NCBI GenBank assembly: GCA_023231475.1
Contig: JALJEE010002763.1
Location: forward strand, 1-63,315
Origin: Seison nebaliae
Lineage: Eukaryota; Rotifera; Pararotatoria; Seisonacea; Seisonidae
Reading direction: 5' to 3'
Length of the DNA: 63,315 bases
Below the pieces are notes generated by a model. That model worked only from the letters and a program-made list of their open reading frames with translations. It made no database searches and had not been told where the DNA came from. Shown piece by piece: positions 1-14,347 of the stretch. Numbering within the stretch: position 1 is the first letter of the stretch; each line of letters opens with the position of its first letter. The position numbers were made by a program, and so were the translations under genes.

Positions 1-1881
1 AAGGTCCTGTAAAGAAAGTGATGAGAGACGAGTATAAAAGAAAGAAGATTATTGGAAGAAGGGATTCCTTTTTGCTTTTATTTTGTCGTTTGATTCATTT
101 TGGAGAATTTAATAAACTGTGGTCGAGGAACACGTTACAATCGTCATGACGATTTACTTTACATACATACGATCTCATACTTTACTTTAAGATTAAAATT
201 TTAAAATAACTGTACTTTTTAAACTTTGGCTTTAATGTTCTGAACAAAATTTATCGTACGGCAAATGTTGCAAATCGTAGATCAAATTTTGAATGCTAAA
301 TGTGATTGAATGAAAATTCTATCTTTTACCCCCGTCCATATAGTAAATTGAAAATTAACTTAAACTTAATTTAAAATTGAATCCGAAACTTGACTCCTTG
401 TTTATCTTTTCAACGAAACGAATATTTTAGAGATTGTGCCTGTGTTACTAATTTTATTTTGGATCATTCAATTAGTAATGTTTTTTAAAATTCAATATAA
501 GTTGAAATGATTATATCGCTAAATTAATCTAGGTAAATCAAAGTAAAAAAATCAATATTTTTTTAGGAGTAGATATTAATTTAAAGAAAATTTTCAAGGT
601 TGTCATTCTTTGGACCAATTTCCGAATTGTCCAAGGAATTAAAAGAAGGAAATATAGTTTAAAGCAAATACATTTATTGAGTAATGGAAAACGGAAATCT
701 AATACTCTGATAGGATTGGTTAGTGTCCATTAAAATTGAATTGATATGTTTCGTTGGAGATATTTTCCGACTTACCGATAACTTCAGTTTGCTTTACATC
801 TCTTCGCGCCTTTGAGAGGGAATATAATCTTGTAGCTAATTAATGTAGGTGCATACATGTTAAGTCGATAATGTTGAAAGAGAGAACATATATCCACCCA
901 CATTTCCTATTTTCACAGAAATTTCTTGAGATATATATTTTAATATTTTAAACTTTATGCAAAATAGAAAGGAAATATGATGTACCAATCGACCATTCGT
1001 TTCCAATAAGAATTCGAAGAAGTTAGATGAAAAAGACCTTAAGAGATGAATTATAGCTCTAAATTTATGAATGGACTTCTTATTAATATTAGATGGGCAT
1101 TATGCATGAGATTCGATTGCGATGCAACATAAATATATACAATCTAACGTCACACAAAGGCCTAACATCCTTGCTAGGTTTCCATACATATCTTCTGAGA
1201 GGATAATGATAGGATGATATATATAACCACTTGACTCTTTTATCGCTTTTAATTTTCAAAATTAAATTATTTCATTCTACACAATTTTCATCGAATCAAC
1301 CGAAATTTTCTTGTACATGAGAGAAAAACTCATCATGATGTTCAGCACAAATTAAATTTTTTTGTATAATTTCCGTCGTACGTTCTTGTTCACTCCAATA
1401 TGCAGGAATGGAAATATATATAAATAAACACATGCCTCATTATTTAAATAATTCTATATGTATCCAATATGCAATTACATACAACATACTCTTATCTAAT
1501 AAATATTGTGCAGTTCGTTTTGTTTCGTGCATTGATGGTGACGAAAATTTTCTTTCTTTCATTCATCTCTTTTCATCAAACGAAATTTTTTCGGTTATTT
1601 CTTTCGTAGAAATTCTTAGAATAGCTTTCATCGAAATACTCCATCAAACGAATGTTTCCTAGAGAGAAAAATAAACTGAAATAAATGATGTTTCGACACT
1701 TCTTCCGATGTCCTACCACGCAGGTAGATAGGTAGAATAACAAATTCGAAAGATTTCTTATTTCTCAGATCATTATCGATTTCTTATTATTTTCTAATTT
1801 ATAATCCAATCTTTCTTAGAGAATACCATGAAATTAGCAAATAGAATGTGTTAAAATTAAAAGAATATTCTCTTCTTCACC
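1..1881. other. 5' flank of PC2, no recognised gene
   Basis: This is AT-rich non-coding sequence. The only open frame of note (about 1408-1662) has no recognisable domain and no family resemblance that I can see. The stretch probably holds the promoter and 5' UTR of the convertase gene starting at 1882, but I see no clear core promoter element or repeat. Confidence 0.5.
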
Positions 1882-4713
1882 ATGACAAGTTTAGGCAAGG
1901 GCATATTCTTCCTTATCGAACTGTCGCTGCTCCTCTCCATTTCTATTGTGAAGTGTACGAATAATTTCGAAGAATTGGATGAACATGCTCTTGATGCTTT
2001 GTTGAAAAATCACCGCCTACGTGATGCAGATAATAACATTCCAGGTGTCTACACTGGTAACTGGTTAATTGAGTTACATCCTGATTCGTCAACAACCCCC
2101 CAAGACCTATCAATGAAACATGGTATCCAATTATTTAGACCGGTTATTTAAAATTTTCTCGATTTATCTTTAACATTATCAATTTTCATCTTTAAATCAG
2201 GTGACTGGAATCAAACACCAATATGAATTTGTTGATCCACAACACAAAACATTCGTGAAGAATAAAAACATTCAATTACTTAAGAAACTTCGCCGTGACC
2301 CTTCAGTTATCCATCTTATTATGGAAATGATAATTTCTTATTTCGTTTGCAGGTAAGACGAGTTGTCCAACAAAGAGGATATCCTCGATCTAAACGAGGA
2401 TATATTAGTGTTGATGAATTGAAAAAGAAATTTTATTCGATTATGCCGAAAGATCCCGATTTTAAACATCAGTGGTATCTGGTTCCATATTTAACGTTCT
2501 TATAATTTCATCTGACGGTCTTCATAGTTGAATGATGGACAAGCGAAGGGATTACCCCGTCTTGATCTGAATGTGGTGCAAGCATGGGCTCTCGGTTATA
2601 CAGGAAAAAATGTGACTACAGCTATTATGGATGACGGAGTTGATTATACACATCCCGATTTACGCGACAATTTTGTTAGCGTTGTAAATTTGTTTTCGTA
2701 AATGTATTCTTATTAGAATGCCGATGCCAGTTATGATTTTAGTAGTGGTGATCCATTTCCTTATCCTCGATATACTGACGATTGGTTCAATAGTCATGGT
2801 ACTCGGTGTGCTGGTGAAGTAGCTGCTGCTCGTGGAAATAATATTTGTGGAGTTGGAGTGGCATATGACTCGAAAATTGCAGGTTCATCTCTCCAATGAT
2901 GAAATAGAATGAATATAAATCGTTTTCAGGAATTCGTATGTTAGATCAACCTTATATGACAGATTTGATTGAAGCAAATTCAATGGGTCATGAACCACAA
3001 CTCATCGATATTTATTCAGCTTCATGGGGTCCAACCGATGACGGCAAGACTGTAGATGGCCCGAGAGCGGAAACCATGCGAGCAATTGTTCGTGGAATAA
3101 ATGAAGTTAATTATTAAACTTCTCCATCAAACTGAAATTATTTTATCTTTTAGGGACGAAAAGGTTTAGGCTCAATTTATGTTTGGGCTAGTGGCGATGG
3201 TGGAGAGAATGATGATTGTAATTGTGATGGGTTTCTTTAATTATTATCTTATTTAATAAATGATTGTCATAATTATCTTATTTCAATATTCATTCTCTAA
3301 CACAGATATGCCGCATCGATGTGGACGGTTAGCATCAATTCTGCCATCAATGATGGACGTACAGCATTGTATGATGAATCATGTTCATCGACTTTGGCTT
3401 CCACCTTCTCAAACGGAAGATCAACAAATCCGGAAGCTGGTGTTGCAACAACTGATTTGTATGGAAATTGTACTTTGAAACATTCGGGAACGTCTGCCGC
3501 TGCTCCAGAAGCAGCCGGTATTTTCGCTCTAGCTTTGGAAGCGAAGTTCGCTCATTTATTTTCTACGATTATTCTAATAAATTTCCAGTCCAAAATTAAC
3601 TTGGAGAGATATTCAACATCTTACCGTTCTCACAGCTAAACGAAATCAATTATATGATCCCACCAAACGATATTCTTGGCATGTCAATGGAGCAGGTTTT
3701 TCTTCCTTTGAATAATTTCTACTTTATGAACTTCTTGAAAAAAGGTTTGGAGTTTAATCATTTGTTCGGTTATGGAGTACTCGATGCTGGCGATATGGTT
3801 AGACATGCTAAAACATGGAAACCATTACCGAATCGTTCTCATTGTCAAGCTGGTAGTATTCACAAGAGACTGTTCAACTTTTTCTTCTCTCAATTTCTTT
3901 TTCAACTTTTCCTTATTTACTTTTTAGTCCAATTCCAAAAAATGGAAATCTAACATTACATATCAATACAACGGCTTGTAAAGGTTTCGAGAATGAAGTA
4001 AATTATTTAGAACATGTTCAAGCGTATGTCACTTTGAAATCACAACATCGGGGGAGTACCGTCATTTTTATTACGTCACCATTAGGAACGAAGTTGGAGA
4101 AAATTAATAATTTTTCCTAATTCTCTCTTTTTTTAGATCGTTAATTCTGTCAAAACGACCATTAGATGATGATTCAAAAGTTGGATTTCTTAAGTGGCCG
4201 TTCATGACAACTCATACTTGGGCTGAAAGAGCACCAGGTACATGGACATTAGAGATAATGGTAGAAATCGAATCAGCCAATGTGAAAACTGAACAACAAT
4301 TTAGAAAGTTGAAAGGTAAAAAGTATGATGACAAGAGTGCCACCCGTAGAAAACGAACAAAACGATTTGCTGATGCGAATGATTCGTCGAATGATTCGTT
4401 GAATAATCAAGAACAATCAAATGATAATGAGACTTATAATAATGAGGAGAATGGAGAGTTCTTAGAATGGATCTTATTTTTACATGGAACAAAGTTAGTG
4501 GAAATTTGTTTATCTTAAAAATATTACAAATATATAAATTCTAGAGAACAATTATACAACAACCAAACGCCGTTAGCACAACAAACCAAATTAAGTGTAG
4601 CAAAAAAAATCCACGAAGCGAATTTTGCGCCTGACACTTCGGAAAGAGTCGTGAGCGCACTGAAACGTGGAGATCATCAGACACGCATTGGTGGCGATTT
4701 ACAAGCAGATTGA
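1882..4713 (+). CDS. PCSK2: Neuroendocrine convertase 2 (PC2, amontillado), 13 exons
   Basis: A Ca2+-dependent subtilisin-like endoprotease of dense-core granules that cleaves prohormones and neuropeptide precursors after dibasic sites. Exons read 1882-2142, 2201-2305, 2353-2481, 2528-2674, 2717-2882, 2930-3105, 3154-3230, 3306-3545, 3589-3695, 3745-3871, 3928-4092, 4137-4493 and 4545-4713, giving 741 aa. A signal peptide (about 1-25) is followed by the prodomain ending RSKR (134-137). Catalytic residues are D200 (MDDG), H241 (SHGTRC) and S417 (GTSAA). The oxyanion residue is Asp (D343, WASGDGG) instead of Asn, which is the hallmark of PC2 against furin, PC1 and other convertases. The P domain ends at LHGTK. 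All 12 introns start GTT. The P domain carries an unusual acidic/Asn-rich insert containing RRKRTKR (637-643). Family and catalytic calls are firm; the junction at 3871/3928 was fixed only by frame. Confidence 0.95.
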
Positions 4714-7700
4714 GTCGATTGAAATGATTAATGTTCCATTGACACTCATATTTCCGAATGAATTGCCGTTGACTATATGGTCGATGTAAATGAAATTGTC
4801 TTTCTCAAACAATCTTCACCAACTAAAAATTTCCCTAAAACTTTTCACTTAAGAATTCATTTACGTAACTACCGGTTTTCTTCTCATGATATTTCCCTTC
4901 AGACAGCTATTTTATTTCATTTTAATTGTGATGTGAAAAAAAGAAGATGACCAATATTTCCTAATCATTTATTCCAATAACCATATTTTGACGTGTTCCT
5001 TAAAATTCAATAGAAGAATCATCTTGCATACTCAGAAAAAACTATTCCGCTCAAACATTTCTATTTCAAATAATACGTAAATGTTATTGTGGCTAATTTC
5101 GAAGTTGAGGAATTTTTTAAAAATAACTTTTTTAAGAATTCTTTAATAAAAAATTAATATTTCCTTCAAATCTAAGTATCAAATTTTTTTTGGAGAACTC
5201 ATTCTATTGTTCTATAACTAAACATTTGTTAATTCTGTCCATACAGTTATAGTATCCCCCACCAAAATTAATTCAGTCCAAATTAATTATTAAAAAATCA
5301 TTGTAACAAATTATAAAATTATCAAATTTAAAAATTATAATTTTATCCGGTATACTTCTGGGTTTGTGTATTTATGTTATTTATTGTTGTTGAATGATAC
5401 ATTTTATGTACAGTAATAATATTTCATTGCACATTCAACATATGTTACATTCAAGAACATCATCATTAATTTTAATTAATTAATAAGAACTGTCAATCTG
5501 GAAAGTCTCTGTGAAGGATGATTCCATTCAATATCGAACAACAATATATTAGTTAATATAATTCGTATGGTTTGGGGATAAAGTTATATTTCTATCTATA
5601 TTCAAAATATAAGAAAAGTTTTTCGAATTTTTGATATGGAAAAAAGATATGTAAAATTTATTCTCCACATTCTCCGCATTAGTACAACGGATAAATGTCA
5701 CTAGAGAAATGTCACATAGCGAAAAATTGGGATTCCATTGACAGATCAGTTATATGTGAAGGACCATAATATTTACATATCTCTTTCGTCATTTCAGCGT
5801 ATTATGGCTTCGGTCCATTCCCATATAATTCAATCATCGTTCCATGAGCACATTATCTTGATTAATTGTTTAATCTGATTTCTTACTATATTTTAATCTT
5901 CTCCACATCATATCTGATTGATCGTCCTTCTTTAGTTTATTTTTATTATTATTCTACGATTAAAACATTATATTGTCGCACAATTGGCTTTATGACGAAA
6001 AATAGATTTGTCATAAAATTTTTATGTTTCATAATCTATCGTCTCTTTTACATGTGGTGCTTAATTAAGAACTGATATGTCAAAGAAAACATGATCAGAT
6101 AGATATCATATTGATACGTATCTAGATGGAACATGTATCATCATTTAGTATTTTGTTGAAAGTGTTTGAGAACGTGGGTCATTTCAAAAACTTGTCAGTT
6201 CCCATCACCGTCAAACATAATGATAATTTCATTATTTCGATGAAAAACCATGGTTTAATAGGATAATGATGATAGATGATGTTTTTAAACTCTAAAATAC
6301 TTTTAACCAGTTACTCCACCATATCTGTCAACAAAATGTTTATTCCGATTTTCGTTAAGATGAACAGCATTACAGTTTTCATTGAAATTAATAATTAAAA
6401 ATATGTTTCGATGGAATTGCCTTATTGGAAAACAAAGATCGTTAATGTTAGAGACAATTTAGATAAGAGCAACATAGTGCTCGAAAATATTTGCCATTCT
6501 TTCCAATAGCCATTATTATATTAAAATAATATCATCAATCATTCTTTTTAATTGATAGATATTATTCATTGTTAAGGAACGCAATTTATTGGTCTCAATT
6601 CGATGGAACAGTGGTGATGTTTCGATTCTCTATTCAAAGATATCATGTTCTTCCAATTAATTTTTCAAAGACCTAAAAGTAACATACTAAATTGATTGTT
6701 ATCTTTTGCTTCTACTTCTCACAAACTGTCTGCTCAATCATCAATTTAGACGAGAAAAAGATGGGGAGCGATAACAATTATCTAATAGTTGATTGAATAT
6801 TTACCTGAGATCATTATTATTTTCCTTCCGATAATTTCGTGAATTTATGAAGTAGGAGACAGAAAGTCGTAGATGGATTGAGAGAATAAATATGATGGTC
6901 CAGTTAATAAATTATCATTAATTATATTCATTAGCTATCCAGTAAAAATGAAATGGAACGTACACAATTATACTTCATCTTCTGTTTGATTAGTTTAGTG
7001 ATGAAGGAACAGCGAACATATAAGAATGGGAAGACTCAACCAATTGATTTAGGAGTCGGTGCATTCTTATCTTTGACGTTTATGTGTATTTGTGTGTTCC
7101 TCTCTGCGTTTTCGTGCGTCCTTTTCTGCGAGTGTGTGAGGGAAATTGGAGGAAATGTTGATATTTTTCTGATTAAAATTTTTGGAGTTATGATAAATGG
7201 TTAGAATAGATAAAGGATAGAATGTAAATAGATATTTGGGAGTTTTATCATCACAACAATTTCTCATTGAAAAATAACTAGCTTTGGGAGAATACCTATC
7301 ATATTCGTCATTCCATTTTCTTGAAGATGAAAATGTTCTAGATGTAATAAATTCTTAATTTATTCCCAATGCAATTGAGAATTAATCAACCATTTTTCAT
7401 GTAATTATATTATATGTGCATACTCTCCCAATGATGAGGCTGTTCTTCCAAAATTGTTCTGATATATCTGTTTACTTATGTTACTTAACTTTCTTCTTCA
7501 AGAATTTTCATTTCATTATTATCACATCATCCAAAAATCGTCGTCAATTGCGTAAGCCAAAGATTATTTGCATAAAAATGAATCTAACCTAATCTTCGTG
7601 TACATTCTCGTCGGCTTTAATTCATTAGAAATTTTCAACTTTCAAATTTTACTACTTACCTCGTCAATTCAGTGTGAGAGAAGATGCATATCGTAAATAA

Positions 7701-10700
7701 CAGAAATTTATCATCTTCCCTCGAATGGAACCGTCTGCTCAGCTTATGAAAAACAAATATTAGTATTCATCTTATTTTTTTCCATTATTCCCACGGAATA
7801 TTTTCATGAATTCATTCAGTCTCAACCAAACACAAATTCTAATCCGAGACCTATTCATAATGATTTAATTTGAGAGACAACACTCTTCTTCCCCATTCCT
7901 CATTCCATGAGAACGATGAGATATTCCACTACAATTCCATTATGAACATTTCGTCTCGTCAAATTGAGCATCAGTAATTCCTCCTTCAAAATAGACAGTA
8001 AAGCGACTCTTCCTCCCAATCTCATCTTAATAGGAATAATTCTCAATCATTTCAACACCATTTCGTGTAGTCAGTTCAAGTATTTTTTACGAAGCGTCGA
8101 CTTTGCTAAATAAACTTAAAAATAAAAAGGCGAATAATGTTAAGAGGAAGGCAAGAATGTTGTTTTATTGGGGTGCAAGATTTGCGCATAAACATTGTCT
8201 TTATGCATAAAAAAACAGACAGATTAATAGTGTACGAGTTGTCCGTTGTGTCATCAATTTCCATGAGAATATGATGAATTGAATTCTATAGATTTTTATT
8301 TGTATATTATCATTCCATTATATCTGAGAATTGTCGTGGGAAAGATAAGAAAAATGAGAAAATTGATTAACTTTCATTTCGAATTACATAAACTTGTTTA
8401 TACAATATATTTACTCTTATGCTCTTCCAATGGACGAATAAAACGAACATTAACATTCTTCTTAATCTGATGTGCTTCCATCAAATGACATTGATGTAAC
8501 ATTAATTCTTCTGCCTATCTGGCAGTGTTTTTCGAAAAAATATTTATTAACAATTTTTATGATATTCCTTCACTTTTACTCGAATCAAAGAGTTAAGTTA
8601 AATACTAATATTACTTAAACGATTTTCTTCCAGAAAAATAAACAAATAATAATCTGATGATAATACTATCGAAATAAGAAATTCTCACCATCTAATCTTT
8701 CCTAACGTAATGATTTCCGTTCATTGCCGATAATTTAATAAATTCTAAAATACTCTCCAGCCATTCCACCATTCCACTCACATTCGACCACTATTCCCAG
8801 TAAGTCTTTGTCGTGATTATTGGGTAAATGCGATGATCCTCAATCACATTCTTACGATCAGCACAAAAAGTAATTGAATGTGCATATTTTGTGCAGCAAA
8901 AGAAATTGATGAATGTAACCGAAATTATGTTTATTTGTAGTGGAAATAAATAATGTGATTTAATTTGAAGATCAACGATTGAACACCTTTATATTCTAAA
9001 AAGGTTCTCTTACTTTCGGAACTGTAACAATTTGCTTTGTACCTTTCTTCCGTATATTCAAATATTCTTCTGATTTTCCTCATTTCCGTCGTCCTATTCA
9101 CGATATGTCCATTTTCGTGCGAGAAAATTACACTGGAAGACACCAATCGTAATTGCTCGTCATGCAACAACGATTTTTCCATTAGAATTATATAATAGAT
9201 AAAATTCATTTTAATAATTCTTCAATTTTCTTTTCTTTAATTTTGACAAGAAAAATTCTATTACAGTATCATTCGCTTTATCGGACATTTCTCTCATTCC
9301 TTCTACATTTTCATATTAAAAGATCTGAGTATAATCTAATCAGTGAGTAGACAGCCAAATTCCGGTTTTCCTACCAAAATAAAAGACGGAATATATAATG
9401 TTCTTTAGAATTAACCAAGTACTGTCACGAATAAACAATGAATTGTAACTATGATAATGATTATTAAAAAATAATTCAGAAAAAAGAGAAATGGTTAATA
9501 ATTATGTCGAGATTTTTTTAATTGTACAAATCTTTTATTTACAGTTGTATCATGCTAAATATAATAGTGAATTTATGCATATCTGAAAATTGGAGCTAAA
9601 AGTACTTTAAGCCTAAAAGCAGCGGGTGGTAAATGTGATATACGTCATACGTGAGTTAAATATTCAGATTTCATTCCAATTAAAATCATTCATAGTAAGG
9701 TTACCTGAAAACGAATTGCAATTGTCTAATTTTCGTTTCATAAATTATTTATTCAATAATATTTATTATTACTAACTTAATGTTTTCCATGGGAAAGAAT
9801 CAGTAAATTTTCAGAACTTTACTTCATTTCATTGAAAGTAGAAATCGAAGCATGCTTCCCATTGTATTCATAAACCTTCATATCCAAATATCGACATTTT
9901 CTCACATGTCGACATAATATGTGGAAATATCCAGTTTTTCTCCTCAAACTAGTCGGAAATGTACTTTAACTTAAAAATAGTCCCGGTAAGTAGAATATCA
10001 AATTCATTTGACATCATTACACTCTAAGATTTAGTTTTTTATTTAACAACCTCGTTTTTTTGAACTTATTTTTTTAAATTTTTATGGAAATCAATCTGTT
10101 CGAGATTTCCCTCGTAATCAAAATTGGAAAATGTTTGAAGATGAATATTTAAGAACGAATTTTGCATTTTCATCCCCCCGAAGTTAGGACTATTAGAAAG
10201 AGCCTGAATAGGGCTATCTAACGATATACTCCTTTACGCATATAATGTTATTTGAAGAAAGTTATAAGCAGTAAAAAAAATCGAATTTTGTCCGATTACT
10301 TTCGAATAGAGCTGTATTAGTGTAGCTGCATTCGACGATTTCGTACGACAACTTTCTAATCAGCGAAAATAAAACAAACTTAAATGACCATTTTCCTTCC
10401 CACTTAATTTAGCATTTCTTTGTTTGTTCTTTGTTTCAATACAAATTGTTATTCAAATATATATTTATATTTTATTTTTCAAATATGTGTCAACAATGTG
10501 TTTTTGATAACTTCCTAGAAAAATCGAAATTTGCGACATCTAGAAATTATCCATTTTATATGTGATTTTCCGTCAACATTTCTGTTTAAATTCCGTTAGT
10601 AAATTGAGCGACAATTCAGGAAATTCTTTCAACGATTTGTTTTTATTGAATCATTTCGTTCCATTCAGTTGAATGTTGAAATTAATTTCACGGTTAACCA

Positions 10701-12324
10701 TGTATGATATTGCGATGATGGAATTTTACATTCCAATTTTCTCCTTGTTAGAGGAATCAATCATAAATGTTTAGTTCATACTTTTTCCCAGAAAACGAAT
10801 GGACTTTAAACATTTTTAATTTTATGCTCTTCACAATTAGTTCGCACAATGGAACTAATTGTTTGGGGGAGTAGCAGTGGAAGAAGAAAAGAATCAAGTG
10901 AAAATCGAAGGAACTTGTGCTACAATTGAAAGTGGCATTTCTACATTCGAATGCATGGTACAAACGATTTAAATGAAATTGCATCACGTATAATTGTGGG
11001 CTTTATTATTTTTCATTAGATTTACACTACTTCGTAGTCTCAAACGTTAATTATACTTTCATTTATGTTGATTGATGATCGAATAGAACGACATTTCTAT
11101 TTTTCTTATCTGCCAATTGCGATATAATGTAAAATATTTCCCGTCAAAGATAATGATATTATCATTAGGAATATTCTTTAACAAGAATGAATGCTCATGT
11201 TGTTCGATGATTTACGAAGGAAATGTTTAGAAATGCTTAGTTTATTATCAACTATTTGGGAAGTTAGTCATTAATTTATTCAGTACTAAAACATTATTTA
11301 TTAATCGTTTCCTTTTCTATCCGAATCATTTCCATTTCTATCCACATTGGGCAACTCGCTCCTTATTAAAATTAGCGTAACTGAATAAGTGAATGTTGGG
11401 AAGATGAAATTGTCTAGAATGAATCATTCCGAATGATAATATAAGTTAATGTCCTTTAAATGTTTATTCGATTTGGCCCGTTATCTTCACAATCTAATTA
11501 TCCAGATTTGATATAATTTCTTATACTGATACGTGTTTGTTAAACAAATAAACTTTAAAAAATTTTTCGAATGGAAAATGAGATATTTGAATTTCAATAA
11601 ATATATGAAATATCATTCATTGAGTAAGAATGATTAAAAGATTCAATCAGATCTTAGAATGGAAATGAAAAATTAAAGATCTTTCTGATCATTTCAATTT
11701 GACAGAATGGACCAAATTAATCGTGAACAAAAGATCGGATAGTTCAATTGAATGTATGTCCATTTGATTACGATGTTCAATGGAATGTATTCAGAAGGTC
11801 TGACTCTAGAGAGTGTGTTAGGGCATCAAATCTTTTTGTAAGGACAAAAATTATGAACCGCTCACATGAAAAATTGATCTGTATTCGATGAGAGACTCGG
11901 TTAGATAACTGACAATTTGAGGAATTATAATAGTATTATGTTTGGCTATGTAAAGGAGGTTGGATGATTCTTCTCTTTCGCAATCAACAAATTTCATTTT
12001 TCCTCAATAATTAATTGTATGTGCTCAATTAATTTACCTTTTATTCATTTTCATCTTCATTTCCTTTATATTGTCAAATGCAACTGACATTATTCTCCGT
12101 TACTACCAGAGGATATGTAATTGAATTATCGTTTCACAGCTACTGTTGATATGACAGAAACATTCGATAGTGAACACAATTATATATTTGCCTTTTATTC
12201 ATCTTCCTTTCTGTTACTACGATTGAATTGAGAATCGGGACTGAAATATTCATCACCATACTATTCGACGTCGATACTATCCGTTTTCCATTAGGAAGAA
12301 GATAAATGTGTTAGTGGACCAAAC
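4714..12324. other. 7.6 kb intergenic, no gene recognised
   Basis: Both strands contain frequent stops, and only short open frames occur (for example 6953-7204 and 8931-9209 minus). None shows a family motif, and none can be joined through GTT...AG introns into a convincing protein. Base composition is uniformly AT-rich. I see no transposon terminal repeat, tRNA or tandem array. It likely holds the 3' UTR of PC2 and the 5' region of the GPCR gene. Confidence 0.5.
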
Positions 12325-14347
12325 ATGACACGACAATGGACTTGCCATGACTTCACATCATTATCACATGTCACCTTAGAAGATGAGTTCAGAACAATTA
12401 TCTCTAATCCATTTCAACAATCACTCGATTCATCCAGACCGTTGAGATATCGACGTCAGTTTATGTCATACAGTTCCGTTTTCTTTAATGGGAAAATTCA
12501 TTTAAGAAATTCATCGTTTTTAGCTCCTGAGTTACATCCGCCATATAACGAATTGTTGAGAATTGATGAAGATGATGCAAACTTTCCATTTTATCGAAAT
12601 CGGAATTTCCGAACAAAATATGTGATTATGGATGAAGTTCCAGGTCAATCGATTTTCGGTATTGGAGTCGTTCCAGAATTGGAGCGATTTATGCGTATTA
12701 TTTTCGGATTTATTAGTCCAATCGTCATAATTATCTCGTTGGTATTCAATGTGTTCAATATGATTGTTTTGACGAGACCAAAAATGAGTTCACCAACAAA
12801 TGCATTACTAAGTGGAATTGCTTGTTTCGATACTGGAATGGCATTGTCATCTCTACCTGTTCTATTAAAACTTTACACTTATTCAAGATTCGACAAAGTT
12901 TTACTACCTTGGAACTTCTGTTATGCCTATGCCGTTCTCTATGGTTTCTTACCACAAGCATTCCATATATCTAGTATTTATGCGTCATCAGTGATGGCAT
13001 TTCAACGATTCATCTTTATCGTCTTTCCCAATTCGAAATGTGCTAAATTTATGGGAATTAAAATAAGTTTTTATTTTCATTCTTTAAATTTTCAAATTAA
13101 TCCAATTTCTAATTGGTTGTAGCTACGCAAAAGTTGAAGAGGATCCCAAATTCGAATGATAAAGGAAATCAGTCAAAGAGTTCCATGTCTTGTTGTATTC
13201 CGTTGTCGCGTAACAATAAAATGCATCGACGAGCGATGAATCACATCTATATTCTATTACTATGTTGTTTCGTGGTTGGATGTATTATCGCATCGACATA
13301 TCTATTCCAAACAGGAAAATTAAATAAAATCGTTTGTTTCTCAAATGAAACGGATTTCTCTTTCATCAAATCGGAAGGTATCATCTACAATGTCAACAAT
13401 TATAATTCAACCAACTTCTTTAAAACACAGCCATACATCTTGTCGAAGAATGGAATATCTAATTCTCATTTAACACTCATCGATACAAAAACGTTCGAAC
13501 GGAAAAAACTGTTGACATATCTCAGTTGTAAATATAATCCCCTCATTCATTCGTCATCAATCGGTTCGTTATTCTTAGCGAAAATGGTCTTATCCCAATT
13601 TCTCCCGATGATTTTCCTTCTCATATTTAATTCAATTTTGATAAAACATCTCAACAAAGCTGAACAACGTAAAGTTCGTCTCTACAATGCATCGACGATC
13701 AGTCGACGACTTCCCAATAATGCTGAATCTCATCCTTCAAATGATTTAGATAGTATCGATCTGAAACCGATTAAGGATACACATCTGGAATCTGTTGAGA
13801 GTGAACTCATCTCTCATCGAAATGGCTCCGTCATCATTACATCGACATCCATCGATAAGCAACTTTCGAAAAAATTTGAGAAGAATAAAATTTTGGATAA
13901 TCTCAAAACGAGGAAAATATCGTTCAAAAAGAAGAAATTCAATACTCATATCCAATATCCAACTCAGCGAGGTAGACATTCGGTGTCTAAAGCACAAAAC
14001 AACAGTCGAAATACAACACTCATGTTAGTGGTTGTATTAACAACAATTCTGATTGTGGAAATACCAATCGGATTGTGGTTTTTTCTCTCTGTTAGTAATT
14101 TTGAAATATTATCGAAACTTGATTCATTAATAAATCATTTCAGTTCATTAATCACACATTTCGTCTCGATCTCTTCACTGTCAAATCGGAGAACATATTC
14201 GCTGCGTTATCTAACTCTTATCTAATAATATCTTATCCATTAAATTTTATAATTTATTGTCGAATGTCAAAAATGTTCCGTCGGACATTCCACGAACTAT
14301 TAGGCGATATGAAAAAGCGTATTCTATTAATGTTCAGTTTCTTATAA
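12325..14347 (+). CDS. Class A neuropeptide GPCR, sex-peptide/FMRFamide/myosuppressin receptor-like
   Basis: A seven-transmembrane receptor, predicted to sit in the plasma membrane and signal through G proteins to an amidated neuropeptide. Exons 12325-13066, 13123-14090 and 14144-14347 give 637 aa. There is a long N-terminal region (about 115 aa), TM1 near IIFGFISPIVIIISLVFNVF, the TM2 signature SPTNALLSG, and TM3 ending in FQRF (226-229) where most class A receptors have DRY. Q-R-Y/F at this place is typical of sex-peptide and myosuppressin-type receptors. TM6 is TTLMLVVVLTTILIVEIPIG, and TM7 ends YPLNFIIYC, with NFIIY in place of NPxxY. The third intracellular loop is long (about 140 aa), basic and Ser-rich. 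Both introns begin GTT. An AATAAA overlaps the stop codon (14347-14352). The exact ligand class cannot be decided from sequence alone. Confidence 0.85.

Noticed and set aside
3845-3930. Apparent frameshift between PC2 exons 10 and 11
   Set aside because: No donor in the right phase exists near GGTAGTATT, but CT/GTTCAA at 3871/3872 gives the correct phase.
8931-9209. Minus-strand open frame of 92 codons as a gene
   Set aside because: No motif, no neighbouring exons that can be joined to it, and composition like its flanks.
4714-12324. tRNA or other structured RNA genes in the long spacers
   Set aside because: I looked for B-box-like GTTCGAATC motifs and cloverleaf arms and saw no convincing case; a covariance search would be needed to exclude them.
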